Part shown: piece after piece, positions 41,124 through 53,742 of the stretch | Layout: each line of letters begins with the position of its first letter | How positions within the stretch are numbered: position 1 is the first letter of the stretch | Assembly (NCBI RefSeq): GCF_032362555.1 | Contig: NC_083519.1 | Location: 3,303,501-3,367,500, forward strand | Source of the DNA: Amyelois transitella | Lineage: Eukaryota; Arthropoda; Insecta; Lepidoptera; Pyralidae | Reading direction: 5' to 3' | Length of the DNA: 64,000 bases | Program-made: the position numbers and the translations under genes | Notes under the pieces: generated by a model | The model's input: only the letters and a program-made list of their open reading frames with translations | Told to the model about the DNA's origin: nothing | Database searches by the model: none

Positions 41124-44100
41124 ATGGCTGGCTTTGGAGATTATTCAAGTTTTAACAGGCCTTTTGGCTTGGATCCCAATAGAGATACGAACGATTTGTA
41201 CGACACCCGCTATCAGCAGATATATGGGTATCATACGCCCGTCACTGAGGAATACCAGGGACCCCCTTTGGTTATGGATGATATCCCTGAGGATGGTACT
41301 AACAAAGTTATTTTGTTGAACGCCTAGCTATGTAATATACATACATACATACATAAACTCACGCCTCTTTCCCGGAGGGGTAGGCAGAGACTACCTCTTT
41401 CCACTTGCCACGATCCCTGCATACTTCCTTTGCTTCATCCACATTCATAACTCTCTTCATGCAAGCTCGGCGGTTTCGGGCACTTTTGACCTGACCCTTC
41501 ACCAGGACGTCCTTAATTTGATCAAGATATGTTCGTCTAGGTCTTCCCACTCCGACCTTTCCCTCCACACTCTCCTTGTATATCTGCTTAGTCAACCTGT
41601 TTTCATTCATCCTCTCCACATGACCGAACCATCTCAACATACCCTTTTCTATTCCTGTAACTACATCTTCTTTCACATCACAACATTCCCTTATCACGCT
41701 GTTCCTTATCCGGTCACTCAATTTCACACCCAACATACTCCTTAACGCTCTCATTTCCACTGCATTTATTCTGCTTTCGTGCTTCTTTTGCCATACCCAA
41801 CTTTCACTCCCATACATTAATGTCGGGACCAACACACCCCTGTGCACAGCCAGTTGAGCCTTTTTGGATAGTTTCTGTGTAATATTGTTATAAAAATGAA
41901 TTTTACCCCATTTTACTGATACCCATCATCTAGGTATTATAGCTGACAGCATGCTAAATGCATTACCACTCTTAGAAAATTTGTGTGTTCCAGTTAAATT
42001 TTATTTTATTTAGGTACTTAGGGTTATGAATTCTGGTTATTCTTTAAAAAATTGTACACTTATTCTGTTTTAGATAACAGCACATATGTGACAACAGCTA
42101 TAAGTGTTGCTAGTCTAATAACTGAGAATCTGTTGAGCCACCCATTCATTGTATTACGAAGACAATGTCAGGTAAGCTGATCAAAATTAAATTAATTAAT
42201 ATTACTGTAACTTGATATTTTCTACGCATATTATTATTCATTTAGTGCCACACAGCACTAAGCCACAAACCGGGAACCAACCATTAAATAATAATGATAT
42301 AGAACATCAAACTTGTCTTAAATTATAATTTATTTATTCCAATATATAATTGACAGGTCCACAACAGCCTAAAAAACTACCACATAGTGCCATACACACT
42401 ACTGCCAGTGGTGGTGAGACTGCATAGAAGACAAGATATCACTACACTGTGGAAAGGGATCGGCTCTACTTGTATTGTGAAGGGATTAAACTTGGCTGTT
42501 GAAGATGTGGTGGCCAAAGGAACAGGATGGCCCAAGTAAATACTTTTCTGTAGTTCCCACAATCAACAATGCATTGATTATCTGTAGAACATTGCTCCTC
42601 ACTTTTCTGTAGAGGAGCCCTGGGAAAAGTGTTTATAAACTCCTTGATTGTGCCTTAAAACTCTTTGATATACTAATGTTGTCAATTTTGTTTTTCTAGG
42701 GAAATTGGCAAATGCGGTTCAGTGTTGCAGTTCCTGCAACATGTGGCCTTGAAATGGTAATTTTAATTTGTACAATGTCAACATCTTAGAGTAAATGTAT
42801 AAAAGAAATTTCTCTAGAAATCAGTAGTGCCCTTGTACTGTATTTCTCTTTATTTTAAGTTTAATCCCTTTTTTACACTCATTCACAAAAATAACGTACA
42901 TGTTGTTACGTCTATATCCCTTGTGGGGTAGACATAGCCGACCGTCTTGAAAAAGACTGTAAGGCCACATTCAGCTGTATAGTTTTATGATCGAATTGAG
43001 ATTCAAAAATCCCAAGTTTTTAAACCTTATGTCTCTATCCCTTTATCGCCTTTTACGACATCCACATGCCACGAAGCCTTATGGCACAAAAATACTTTTG
43101 AATATGAACCTACTTATCTATGTCCCAGTATATACTTAAATTATAATAACCAAACTGTGTCTACGAGTCCGACTCTAAAGTCATTCAAAATTTTACAGCA
43201 TCAGCTTAGCCATCATAACACCATTCTACTCTGCAAGTTTAGTGGAGACAGTTCAAAGTGACATTGCAAGTGACAAGCCGGCATTGCTGGATGTGTTCAG
43301 GGAAGGTTTTGTGCGGATCCTTGAATGGGGAACTCCGAGCAGGGGCCGGATGCTGCCAATATGGGCAATTGTGTTGCCCACAGCCGCTCTTGGCATATCC
43401 AAATATCTTACCCAGTAAGTAAAGGAAACAATCTTTATGCAGTAGTGTGTCTATTGGGTTATTTAAATATTTTAAATTTTTTACCATCATTAAAGTTCGA
43501 GTGGTAGATGATGTAGAATAGAAGTGAATAGAATAGATTTATTTTCAAAATTAAAATAAATAAATCTATTCTATTATTAACGTTACATAACTTACTCTAA
43601 TTATTTTTACTACTACTCTCCTTTAGTCGCCTTTTACGGACATCCATGGAAAAAGATGGAGTGGTCCAATTCTAAAAGTGCCTGGAACAACACGGCGTTT
43701 AAATTTGATTTCATATAATTGCATCATTTCTTTCCAGTATAACACTTCGAGGACTAACAGCGAAAATTCTCAGATTTCAACAGAGGCACAAACATGAAAT
43801 GAGCGACAGTTACAATGTAAACTACCAGAAAAGCTCCCAGAATCCCCTTATCGAGGATATCAACTTAAAAGCAAATATATTCTCCTTTATTACTATGGAG
43901 ATACTATTTTATCCAGTTGAGACTATAATACACAGGCTTCACATACAGGTAAATAATAAAATAACTAGATAAATAAGTAAACAATTTGCAAATCACTGTG
44001 TTATACTCTGTTCGCCAAATGAACCAAGCACCGAGATTCGGCGCTTCAACGTGATTGGTTGCAGTTAAGACTCTTAGGGCGCATTCACAATCTGAATCAA

Positions 44101-46235
44101 AATTAGTCTGTCGTTGCTCTCGTACCGTCTAGACGTCTCAGCGTAACTCCTGTATTCTTTGTGACTTTCTATATCTTTGACCTGGCTTGTTTTTCGGACA
44201 TTGTTTTGTGCTCATTGTGTGGACTTGGCTTGTTTATCGGATTCCGTTTGATTTCTTACCTAAAGACTTGGCGTGTATATTGGAATGTGGCAGAAGAAAA
44301 CGTGCAAAAAAGGTTAAACAGGCCTTTTCTTTCACTGAAAAGGTTATGATGTGCAACATGTTTAACAACTTTAAAAATGCTTCACCGACTGCCTCACATA
44401 ATGAGATATGTAAAACAGTGGCATCGTCATTGGGCGTACACTGGTGCTCAATTTATAAAGTGGTGAAAGAACAACTAGCCAATAATCGTTTAAAGTCCCC
44501 AATTAGAAGCAAAACACGCCTCACAGTATGTGATAAAAACGATGATTTCACAAATTGTGCCATTCGAAATATAGTACACAACTTTTTTTATTAATAATGA
44601 AATTCCCACTCTTGATAAAATAATGAAAAAAATTGAAGAAAATGGCGAATTGGGTACTTTAAGAAGGACTTCTTTGCACAAGATTTTGAAAAAAATTGGT
44701 TTTAAATTTGACAAAAGAGGCAGAAACAGTTTATTGACTGATAGAGAAGACATATTCGTTTGGATAAGAAATTATTTACGTGCAATTAAAAATGCCCGAG
44801 AAGCTGGTAAAAACCGCATCCCAACTCGGATCAGCCGTTTCTGAGATTAGCGTGAACAGACAAACAGACAAAAAAAAAGTAAATTACATTTTTGGGTTCG
44901 ACATCGACATAACAATAACCCCTGCTATTTTTTTTATTTTTATTTTCAATGTACAGACAGCACTTTTCTACAATTTTATTATATAGATATAATATAAATT
45001 ATTTCATTTCAGAAAATCCCCATACATCAGTTATTTTTAGTGTATATACAAACCCTTATTCTAGGTTTCTGCCCGTCAATTTAAGAAAGTAATTTGAAGG
45101 ATTTCGAAAATTTCGCAACATTCTAATAATACTGTGTACATATTTCTCATTTCTCACCAATACGTTCGCAATATAAACGAGCCCTAATATTTTTTACAGG
45201 GCGCAAGCGCTTCTGGGCGGAGCTAGATATTTTTCTGTCCTTGTCTGTTTGTATACAAATGCCAGACAGAGAAAGCGCTTTGCTTGGTTCATTCGATGAA
45301 TAGAGTATAGTAATAGTAACTAACATAAATACAAATAACAAACATATACCTACACACTAAATATATATGTATAATATAAACTTAGTAACTGATCGATGTC
45401 TGTGCTTGAATGATATTGCCCAAAAATCGATATGGGGAATCTTCACAATAGCAACAAAAGCCAAAAATGTCGTTTTTAGAATTTCTGTCTGCTGTATGTT
45501 TGTACTCGTATCACGCGAAAACTATTTCTCCGATTTGAATGCGGTAAAAAACTGGTACATATAAGTTTCTCCCCCCACCTCTCTAAGGGAACAATACATG
45601 GGACTTTTTGCATTGAGATTGTCAGTGAACTTATATGACGAACAACGACGTGGGCAACAGCTAGTGCATTTATAGGCCAACTGCCAAGTTTTTATTTAAT
45701 ACAATATTATACGATGTTCATGGTAAAGAAAAGTAGACTTCCTTTTATAAAGTGGCAGAATCACATGGTGCAAAATTTTCTACTTGCTCCTTTACACCAT
45801 ATAACATTAATGTAAGATTTTACCACATGAAAGTCATCATTGCATTCAGTTATTACGACAACCTGTATTGCAGAAACGGAAATTAATTTTGACACCAGCA
45901 GATCTACGAGCACAGAACTAATGATTAATAAATGGTAATGCTTTCAGGGAACAAGGACAATAATAGACAATCTAGATACTGGGACGTCAGTAACTCCCAT
46001 CTTAACCGGATATGAGGGTTTCATGGATTGCTACAACACAACAGTTTCTCGGGAAGGTGTCGGCGGGCTGTACAAAGGCTTTGGAGCATTAGTGCTCCAA
46101 CTTGCCGCACATCTGGCAATTATAAAGCTAACCTCCCTGGTGGTTGCCGAGGTGTCTAACCTCTTGAAACCAGCTAAATCTCCAACCAGTTCTGACGATT
46201 CTGTTCACACACAACAGAAGTATTTATTCAATTAA
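41124..46235 (+). CDS. SLC25A46: SLC25A46, mitochondrial outer-membrane carrier-family protein
   Basis: Seven exons: 41124-41295, 42074-42171, 42357-42535, 42700-42756, 43199-43414, 43738-43948, 45948-46235. They sum to 1221 nt, 406 residues, close to the vertebrate length. The start is the ATG in AAGAATGGCTGG; upstream codons are an in-frame extension without an ATG. The N-terminal part is hydrophilic. The carrier part contains family-typical segments such as TENLLSHPFIVLRRQCQ, PYTLLPVVVRLHRRQDITTL, GKCGSVLQFLQH, EILFYPVETIIHRLHIQGTR and the C-terminal GVGGLYKGFGALVLQLAAH. Family role: a degenerate SLC25 carrier of the outer membrane linked to mitochondrial dynamics and lipid handling. Intron 1 carries a LINE fragment and intron 6 a transposase remnant. 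The poly(A) signal AATAAA is at 46260-46265. Confidence 0.93.
41335..41870 (-). mobile_element. 5'-truncated RTE-like LINE with the reverse transcriptase C-terminus
   Basis: The minus-strand frame 41847-41359 codes 162 residues beginning LVPTLMYGSESWVWQKKHES and including RWFGHVERMNENRL, GRPRRTYLDQIKD and SAYPSGKEA. This is the C-terminal region typical of lepidopteran RTE-like reverse transcriptases. It ends in (TATG)n at 41335-41355. The frame is intact over this stretch, so the copy is fairly young, but the endonuclease and RT core are missing. This is the longest of at least seven tails of this family in the window. Confidence 0.8.
42903..43085 (+). mobile_element. SINE-like dispersed element, partial copy
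   Basis: TACGTCTATATCCCTTGTGG, GGGTAGACATAGCCGACCGT and TCGCCTTTTACGACATCCAC match the family at 54624-54888. It is in intron 4 of SLC25A46; another fragment is at 43620-43700 in intron 5. Confidence 0.6.
44187..44850 (+). pseudogene. Remnant of a DDE transposase gene
   Basis: Two blocks in different frames, 44270-44594 and 44623-44844, together resemble the N-terminal half of a DDE-type transposase common in insects. They include a helix-turn-helix-like segment (KTVASSLGVHWCSIYKVVKE) and the block RGRNSLLTDREDIFVWIRNY followed by LRAIKNAREAGKN. The expected following block with the first catalytic Asp is replaced by an unrelated 'CGGATCAGCCGTTTCTGAGA' repeat. A frameshift and stop at about 44594 break the gene. 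It lies in intron 6 of SLC25A46. Confidence 0.6.
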
Positions 46236-46259
46236 TCTTTTTATTGTAAGTGAAAAACA

Positions 46260-46265
46260 AATAAA
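46260..46265 (+). terminator. Poly(A) signal AATAAA of SLC25A46
   Basis: AATAAA lies 25 bp after the SLC25A46 stop and about 300 bp before the convergent bL34m gene. Confidence 0.55.
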
Positions 46266-46558
46266 ATTACAGTTTGCATTGTGATGCTATCTAAGAAATT
46301 ACGTTTTTATTAAGCTCAACGTTCCAATAGAATCTGTTGCTCATAGTTGTTCCAGAATTAACAGAAAGAGAATTATTTATTCTGTGTAGTATGTTTCTTG
46401 TTTTTTATTTCTTTTGTAGAAAATCAATGAGCTAGATTTTAAGATATAATGTAGAGAGCGAAATTGAACAAAAAAATATGAAAAAAAATGCTCTAAATAA
46501 AAATTGGTTTTGTTGATTATATTTATTTATTTTTCTAAACCTTATTAATAACCACTAA

Positions 46559-46894
46559 TTAATGAGTTAGTACAAATCTTCCTTTTAATAATCGTCTCAT
46601 AATAACTCTGCGGCCATTAGGAGTTGACATTCTGGTTTTCCAACCATGACGGCGAACTCTCTTGACTTCATTGGGGCGAGGAAAATAGCAACGAACCTTT
46701 GTTCGGACAGCAGTCAACAAGGGATATTCCGATTTAACTAAAGCTGTAGTACTCGGAATATGTGAAATGGATTGCTGTACTGTATGCGTGATCAACCTGC
46801 AAGCAAGAATAGTTATGTAGACATTGCAGACAGGGTATCAAATATATTGAACTTTACGCGATATTTACTTCAACGGTTGAAATAATACAGTCAT
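46559..46894 (-). CDS. mRpL34: Mitochondrial ribosomal protein bL34m
   Basis: Exons 46894-46869 and 46796-46559 give 264 nt, 87 residues. Exon 1 codes MTVLFQPLK across the junction AA|G; exon 2 continues LITHTVQQS. The C-terminus KRVRRHGWKTRMSTPNGRRV, ending IMRRLLKGRFVLTH, is the L34 signature: a short basic peptide with the GR(R)VI and RRLLKGR blocks that binds 23S-like rRNA in the large subunit. The N-terminal part is a plausible mitochondrial presequence. The gene is convergent with SLC25A46 (323 bp apart), and a minus-strand AATAAA lies at 46527-46522. The small first exon is inferred from phase and splice signals; the family call is secure. Confidence 0.88.
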
Positions 46895-47028
46895 AAGCCG
46901 AGACATTATGTATATATAATTATATCTTTATCGAACTAAATTTTGTTCAGAACAGGTTTTAGTAGATTAGATTTTGGCTTTCTTGGTTTTGGTTATGTAT
47001 GTCATATTTTCACGAAATTACTTGACGT

Positions 47029-47674
47029 TAGGAATGTGAAAAAAAAATCAATTATGGAAAAAATCGATTAAAAATCGATTTTTTTAAAAGAAAAATCGAT
47101 TTATATACATGATTTTTTAAAAATTAATAATCGATTAAAAATCGATTTTAATAATCATACAATAAATGCACTCCAACATTACGTTTTTGTCTTCTAGCTT
47201 GGAGCCCGGAACGCAAACTGCCAAAGAATACTATCATAGCTCCATAATATTGCATCAACGCCATCTGTGCATTCTTTCTGTGCTCTTAAAACAGTTTAGA
47301 TGATTAATTTAATCAAACATTCTCTAGATGGAATTAGTCGATGAACAGTATTTTACCGACATTCGGTTGATATTTTATTCATTATTCGTTGCTGAAACTT
47401 CATTTTTCAAACTTGATTGTTAAAAACTTTAATTTGTGTTGATTTTATAAGAACTTTCTGTTTCTGTTGTTTATTTTTAATGAATAAATCTATTGATATA
47501 ATGTAAATGGCGTTAATTTTGACATAAATTGAAAAATTAGGAAAAAATCTATCAATATAATAAAATCGATTATTTTCTTGAGAAAAATCGATTATTTGTT
47601 AATCGATTTTTCATACTTAAAAAATAAATCGATTATATAAAAATCGATTTTTTATCAGCAATGTCACATCCCTA
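47029..47674. mobile_element. hAT-type MITE, copy 1, with 8-bp target duplication
   Basis: The ends TAGGAATGTGA and TCACATCCCTA are inverted repeats, and flanks CTTGACGT (47021-47028 and 47675-47682) form an 8-bp target duplication, diagnostic of the hAT superfamily. The interior has AATCGATT-rich subterminal blocks and no coding capacity. A core block, TTGGAGCCCGGAACGC, is shared with the copy at 49226-49748. Confidence 0.85.
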
Positions 47675-48421
47675 CTTGACGTTGACGCCCGCAAAGTGAA
47701 ACGTCTGAAAGAAAATATTGAACTCAAAGGTGTCAGACAACTTTGACAGTGACAATCGCGGAAGACGGCGTATTGATGAATTATTTTTTTTAGTCATGAA
47801 AATAAATACTAGAAATGTTGAGTGACGTTAACCAGAAAGGGATAGTGTTAAGCAAGCCACCATGAGATAGAAAGAGAAAAAATCAATTGTGCATCTAATT
47901 CGCGTAACACATTTTTATTATCCAATGGGATAGTACATCACTTGTCAACTTTTGTCGTGAGTTTGTTTTAGATTATATGTATAAATTATAGCTAGCATTT
48001 CGAAAAATACCCCATCAGTTAAGTGTTATTAAGTTCTTTATGTGTTTAATGACTGGGTGTAGTGTTTTAGGTTGCTTTAAATGATTACATCAAAGACAAA
48101 AAAGATTGTGAAGGCATATCAATAAAAGCTTCATTTACTAAAAATAACGTTTTTAAGAATTAATAAACTAGACAACAGCAATACCTAGGGTTGCCATAAA
48201 ACGATTAATACGGTTTATACGGTTCGCAAGTATTTGATTAGCTGAGCAGGATAAATTGATTTTTTTTTTTGCTAATTATCCATACCGCACACATCGTCTA
48301 TATAGTCGAATTATTTTTCTTTGTTAATTACTATTTTACTTAAGTTTAATATTAATTTCGCTGATCCTTCGCGGATCCGTCAAGTATTTTATTATTTACA
48401 GAAAATTCGATTACCGCCGCG

Positions 48422-48526
48422 ATGAAATTTGACGCCCTGGAAAAAGAAAATGTAGCTATCAATCGAGGAATTGAAACAACGAACGAACGACAACGAAGTC
48501 GCATATCAGGCACCCAGGAGGCATAA
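48422..48526 (+). CDS. Small open frame of unknown status
   Basis: ATG to TAA codes 34 residues (MKFDALEKENVAINRGIETT and on), charged and helix-prone. A possible acceptor TTATTTACAG ends at 48401, and GATTACCGCCGCG precedes the ATG. It lies between the divergent bL34m and ENL/AF9 genes and could belong to a non-coding 5' exon of ENL/AF9 as an upstream ORF, to a repeat, or to nothing. I do not recognise it. Confidence 0.2.
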   Translation: MKFDALEKENVAINRGIETTNERQRSRISGTQEA

Positions 48527-49225
48527 AAAAAAGTGACTTAAAAGTATACTTGCTGAACTTACGTGCAAACTATTGATGTGCAAATTTTGTAAACTATAAT
48601 GAAATAACATACCTACATGAACGCGTTTTATTTAAAGTGTTTGATTATCAAAACTTTGTTTGATAATCTCTTAGTCGCCTTATGGGAAAGAGATAGTGGA
48701 AATTTATTTTGGAACATTTTTCCACATGAATTATTAATTTGAGTGAAAATGATTACTTATTATCACGGCTCTTTCCCAGAGATGCATTACCAAGAGAAAG
48801 AGGTTCACTTGCCACGATCCGTTTAGTTTAACAAGAAAGGATTACATTTGTTTTTTTGTTTTTACAGTGAATGACTTAAACAAATATATTTTTTGCATTT
48901 TCTGTAATTTTTTTCTATAGTATGAGAACACCATTAGGGAGTCCCAAAAGGGTACGCGAAGCCACTTACAGATGATTCAGCTCGATCGCCACCAAAGGGA
49001 AGATCTTCCGCCAGGCTAGGTGTTGTGCCTGGGGAACCGCGGCTCCGACGATGTTGTGTCGGAGATTGTATATTGCTAGAAGCCGTTAAATCTTTACTTG
49101 CGCGATTAAGACTTTTCTCTGATTTTGACTAATTATTATCTTATCTAATATCGCGTAATTGGTTGTTGTAATGGTGGTGTAGAGATATCGCTACACGATT
49201 TTTACTCTGAGCCTGAACATAAAAT

Positions 49226-49748
49226 TAGGAATGTGAAAAATTAATCGATAATGGAAATTATCGTTTTTTTTTAAAGTAATACGATTTTAATACGTGATTT
49301 TTTTTCAAATTAATAATCGTTTGGTCTTCTGGCTTGGAGCCCGGAACGCGAACTGCCAAAGAATACTATCATAGCTCCATAATATTACATTTACACCATC
49401 TGTGCTTTTAAAACAGTTTAGATGTTTCATTTAATCAAACATTCACTAGATGGATAGTCGATGACCTGTGTTTTACCGACATTCGATTGATATGTTCATT
49501 ATTCGTTGTTGAAACTTATTTTTCAAACTTGGTTGTTTCCGTTGTTTATTTTAAATTAATAAATTTATTGATATAATTTATACGGCGTTTATTACGACAT
49601 TAATTGAAAAATTAGGAAAAAAAATATCAATATAATAAAATCGTTTATTTTCTTAAGAAAAATCGATTACTTATTAATCGATTTTCATACTTAAGAAATA
49701 AACCGATTAAATAAAAATCGATTTTTTATCAGCAATGTCACATCCTTA
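49226..49748. mobile_element. hAT-type MITE, copy 2, with 8-bp target duplication
   Basis: It starts TAGGAATGTGA and ends TCACATCCTTA; flanks CATAAAAT (49218-49225 and 49749-49756) form an 8-bp duplication. It shares the core GCCCGGAACGCGAACTGCC and the AATCGATT-rich ends with the copy at 47029-47674 but is shorter and more decayed. Confidence 0.85.
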
Positions 49749-50140
49749 CATAAAATAACTCTGATTCAAACCGCATGGTACGACAGTTTTAAATGTTATC
49801 ATGTCATGAGCGAGCAACATTCCATTCCATAGATAGTACTTCCAAATTGAATTAAAGACTGGTCACACCGGTGATTGCGATGAAATGAAAATAATATGGC
49901 GGATCACAATAACAAGGGCGCTAAAAGGTTTATTTTGTTAAAATTTGTGAATTCCCATCCTTATTGAATTATAATTCTTTACAACTGTTAGTTGTAAAGT
50001 ATTGTAAATAATGAAAATATAATTTCTATGTAAGTTGCCTTCTGAACATTGATCACTTTTCTATTATTTTTGTCCGTATCATCAATTCTTACTTCAATTA
50101 AATCTTCTGTTCATGCTCTTTCTCTATTTTCAGAATAACA

Positions 50141-53100
50141 ATGAGTGCAATCAAAGTAATTTTTGAAATAGGCCATGTGGCTTCATTGCGCTCTAAGAAA
50201 ACCCCCGAAGGATTCACTCATGATTGGGAAGTTTTCGTGCGCGGCCAAGAAGGTTCCGAAATAAGTCACTTCGTCGATAAAGTTGTCTTTAATCTTCACA
50301 GTACCTTTCACAAGCCAAGAAGAGGTATGACTTTTATCTATTTTACAAGCTTTTACCATTCCATGACCTTAGATAGTCATCCAGTAATTGAGCAGTATAT
50401 TGTATCATTTTCAATGCATTTATGACATTGTTTTGTAAATAGTCTTTAGTAAACATGTGTGCGATATACCAAAACAGTTGCCAAGCCAGTAATTAAGATA
50501 TCGGCTATATCAAAATCTTGTAGCGGTTATAAACCACTACATTTTTAACAAGACAACCGTGGAGAGTTTCGCTATTCACTAGTTTCTATTTCTTTTTAAT
50601 CGACTATAATGTAGCAAAAATGAGATAGAGCTAATATTGCGTTAACCACATGCCATGTGACCATGTGACATTCCGGACCATGGTTGAACAGTTGAACATT
50701 TGGTTTCAATATCAGTATAACCATTAGAATAAAAATGATTTATTTTCAAAATTGGATACAAGGTATCACTTATTGACATCAGATAACTTAAATCTAATTC
50801 TATCTAATACTGCTTCCAAAGCACTTGTGTGGAAAAAGCGCCGGAACAATACCCTGTAGCATTATCACCGGAAGTCAATTTACTAATATATATCTCTTAT
50901 CTTAATCATGCACAAATGCACATTGTCTACATTAAAAAAGTTTATTAGTATAAAATTAATGATTTCAATCAGAATATTATGTCAAAATACTATGTCGCCG
51001 TAGGTCCCGGGTTAAAATCTTGGCCAGGGCACAATGAGAAACAAACTTTGTGTTATTGGTTGTGGTCCTGGATTTTGTCTTTGCTTAGTATCTCTTAATA
51101 CAAGCCTCAAACTAAATTCATCTGACATCTATCCCAGTTCTGTTTTTTTTTATTTGTTAAATATTTAATAATTTTTATTTTTTAGTTGTCAAGGAACCAC
51201 CATTCTCTTTAAAGGAGTCCGGTTATGCTGGGTTCGTAATTCCTATTGAAATTCATCTGAAAAATAAAGATGAACCTAAGAAGATACCATTTATGTATGA
51301 CCTAACTTTGCACAATAGTGGACTGCTTAAAGACCGATATGTATTCCAAAATCCAAATGATGAATTTAAAAAGAAATTGTTGAAGGGAGGGGGAATGATT
51401 GTACCTAATAACTCTTACTACTCAAACCCAGATCAGGAGAGTAGAAGTAGAGATTCATTTAGTGATGATAAGCCTCAAATGGTCAGTAAACCCAAAATGT
51501 CATTGGAAAATGTTAAGAAACATAAGATCAAAGAACACAAAGAAGAAGTACCACATAAAACAAGTAGTTTTGAGACTTTATTTGGACCACCCATCCAAAA
51601 ACCTCCTAAAGTTTCTCCAGATCCCAAAAAAGTAGACAAAAATACTGCCAAGCCTGAAAAGAAAGAAAGAACAAATTCTGATAAAAAGTCAAAACATGAC
51701 TACAAAGAAGTTAAACCAGATAAAGCAAAGGTAAAAGAAGATAAAGAAAAGACCAGATCAGAGAAAATTAAAACTCATAGCAAAGAACAAGAACGAACAA
51801 AAGAAAAATCCAATAAGAGGAGTAGTGACAGGCCACTTTCGCCAGAGCTGGTTAAAAAAAGATGTATCAGTCCCGTGAGAAAACCCCCCAGTCCACCACC
51901 CAGGTCAAGCAGTGCGTCCAGCTTCAAGGACGAATATAAGCCATCTAAGCATGATGGCATTGATCAAAAGAAACAGAAGACAGAGGACAAAGCCCCAGAA
52001 ATGAAAACAGACAAAGAGTCAAAGGAAAAGAAGAAAAAAGAAAAGAAAAGCCATGACAGGGACAAAGAACGTAAGGAAAAAAGGGAACATAAAAAGGAAA
52101 GTCACAAACCAAAAGAATCTCCCAAAGAAGTTGTGAAAGAGGTACCAAAAATCAGAGAGGTCCCAAAAGAAGTACCTAAAGAATCCCCACCAGTAAAGGA
52201 GAAACAAACAAAATTGGATAAAAGCAAATTTTCTATAGAGAATTTAAGGAAAACTCCACCCCCAGAAAATGTTGATAGATTGGAAAATCATAAATCTAAA
52301 GATAAAGGAGATTCAGAAAAACGTCATAAACATAAGAAAAAAGACAAAAAACGTGATGAATCCAGAGAAAAGCACAAAGAGTCTAGTAAGGAGAAAAAGC
52401 ATAAGCATGAAAAAAGGGAGGTAGTTCCGGAACCAGTTGAAGTGATTGAGCGAAGAGAAACCCCAGTTTCTAAGGAAAGATCGCTACCAGAACCAGCCTC
52501 TCCTAATTCTATTGACACAGCATCACAATGTAGTTCCAAGAGTGGCCTGGCAAAAACGTCACATGTCGGAAATGAAGATATAAACAGTAGTCATTCAGAT
52601 TCTGAAAGCTCTATTGTAGCTGAGGAAGAGGATACAAAAGTGAAAGTTGAAAATCCTTCACCAGAGCTACTAAAACATGAGCCATCTCCTGAATTAGAAC
52701 CGGAGCCTGATCCAGAGCCTGAACCCGAAGCTGAGCCAGAACCAGAGCCAGTTGTGGAACCCCCACAACCTCAGAAAGAGAAGTCAAGAAAACATAAAGA
52801 CAAGTCTTCTAAGAGGGAAGAAAAACGACGTAAAAGGAAAGCCGCAGAAGAGGAAGAAGAAAGCAGAAAAATTGCTCACATAGATAATGCTGGTCCACTC
52901 AACACCGATGCAGAAAGGGGAGAGAGTAGTGGTTCGGCATTAATGGAGACCAAAGTTCAAGACAATGGTGTTTCCAGTAGCCTCGGTGAGGATGCTGAGC
53001 CTGGGGATCTGTCCCCAGAGTACATGGTGCAACTGCGTGACCTGCAAAAGCGGATCATGACCATCAATAATAATGAAGAACTTGAACGAGTTGTAAATTT

Positions 53101-53209
53101 GATAGCAGAAACTGGACGGTATGAAGTTACTACTCAAACATTTGACTTTGACTTGTGTTTGTTGGATCGGTCAACAGTGCAGCAGCTGATACAACTAGTA
53201 GGCTGCTAG
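50141..53209 (+). CDS. ear: ENL/AF9 family YEATS protein
   Basis: Exons 50141-50324 and 51186-53209 give 2208 nt, 735 residues. The YEATS domain spans about residues 1-140: [12 protein letters not shown], then [10 protein letters not shown] and [18 protein letters not shown], ending [10 protein letters not shown]. The aromatic acyl-lysine pocket motifs (LHxxF and GYAGF) are present. In human AF9 the loop reads LHESF; here it is LHSTF. A long Lys/Glu/Ser-rich disordered middle (about 170-650) follows, coded in one exon. The C-terminus, from [20 protein letters not shown] to the final [12 protein letters not shown], is the ANC1-homology (AHD) domain that binds AF4 or DOT1L. Family role: recognition of acetylated or crotonylated histone H3 within the super elongation complex. 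An acceptor (TTTTCAG) 7 nt before the ATG implies an upstream non-coding exon. The Drosophila homologue is ear. Confidence 0.93.
50995..51120 (+). mobile_element. Decayed tRNA-derived SINE
   Basis: GGTCCCGGGTTAAAATCTTG, GCCAGGGCACAATGAGAAAC and GTATCTCTTAATACAAGCC match the SINE at 28655-28866 in the opposite orientation. The A box is missing and the B box degraded. It is in the intron of the ENL/AF9 gene. Confidence 0.6.
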
Positions 53210-53736
53210 CTAAAATTTCATTTGGACTATGGGACAATTTGTACTAGCCCTTGGCATTTACTACCAAAGTGATAGTACAAAACAGCAGTGTATTGCAATG
53301 TTGGTACAGAATCACAAAGTATAGTATTCTGCTTGTATTGTGAATATAAGTTATTTGTAGTTTAAAGAACTTGTGAGAGTAAATGAAGTGTGTAATGCTA
53401 GGAATTATCTTGTTAATAATACATTATTATATTCACATTACTCTGAACTGTGTTAAGTGCAATACTGTATAGGTATTTAAAGCTATAAGACTGTTAAAGA
53501 TTGTTATAACTTAATGTATATTTTGTACATTAAAATATTATTAATTTAAGTTTAAGCTTGGAGAGTTTTTAATAAGCTTCCGGAATCTCAGGCTAAGATG
53601 AAGGAAGGCTGTGTAAATAAATTGTATGAAAGTTAATAGTAAGCAGTAAAAATCAAAGTATTTGATTTTATTTTAAATAATGAGACCTACACCTAGAACA
53701 CAATATGTGCAGATGCTGTAATTATACATTATGATT

Positions 53737-53742
53737 AATAAA
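53737..53742 (+). terminator. Poly(A) signal AATAAA of the ENL/AF9 gene
   Basis: AATAAA occurs here and earlier at 53616-53621; the roughly 550-bp AT-rich stretch after the stop is the likely 3' UTR. Confidence 0.45.

Noticed and set aside
41359-41847. A host protein-coding gene on the minus strand
   Set aside because: The sequence is the C-terminal part of a LINE reverse transcriptase with a (TATG)n tail, and fragments of it recur elsewhere in the window.
51945-52539. Minus-strand frames opposite the ENL/AF9 gene rich in Phe, Leu and Ser
   Set aside because: They are the complement of the Lys/Glu-rich coding exon.
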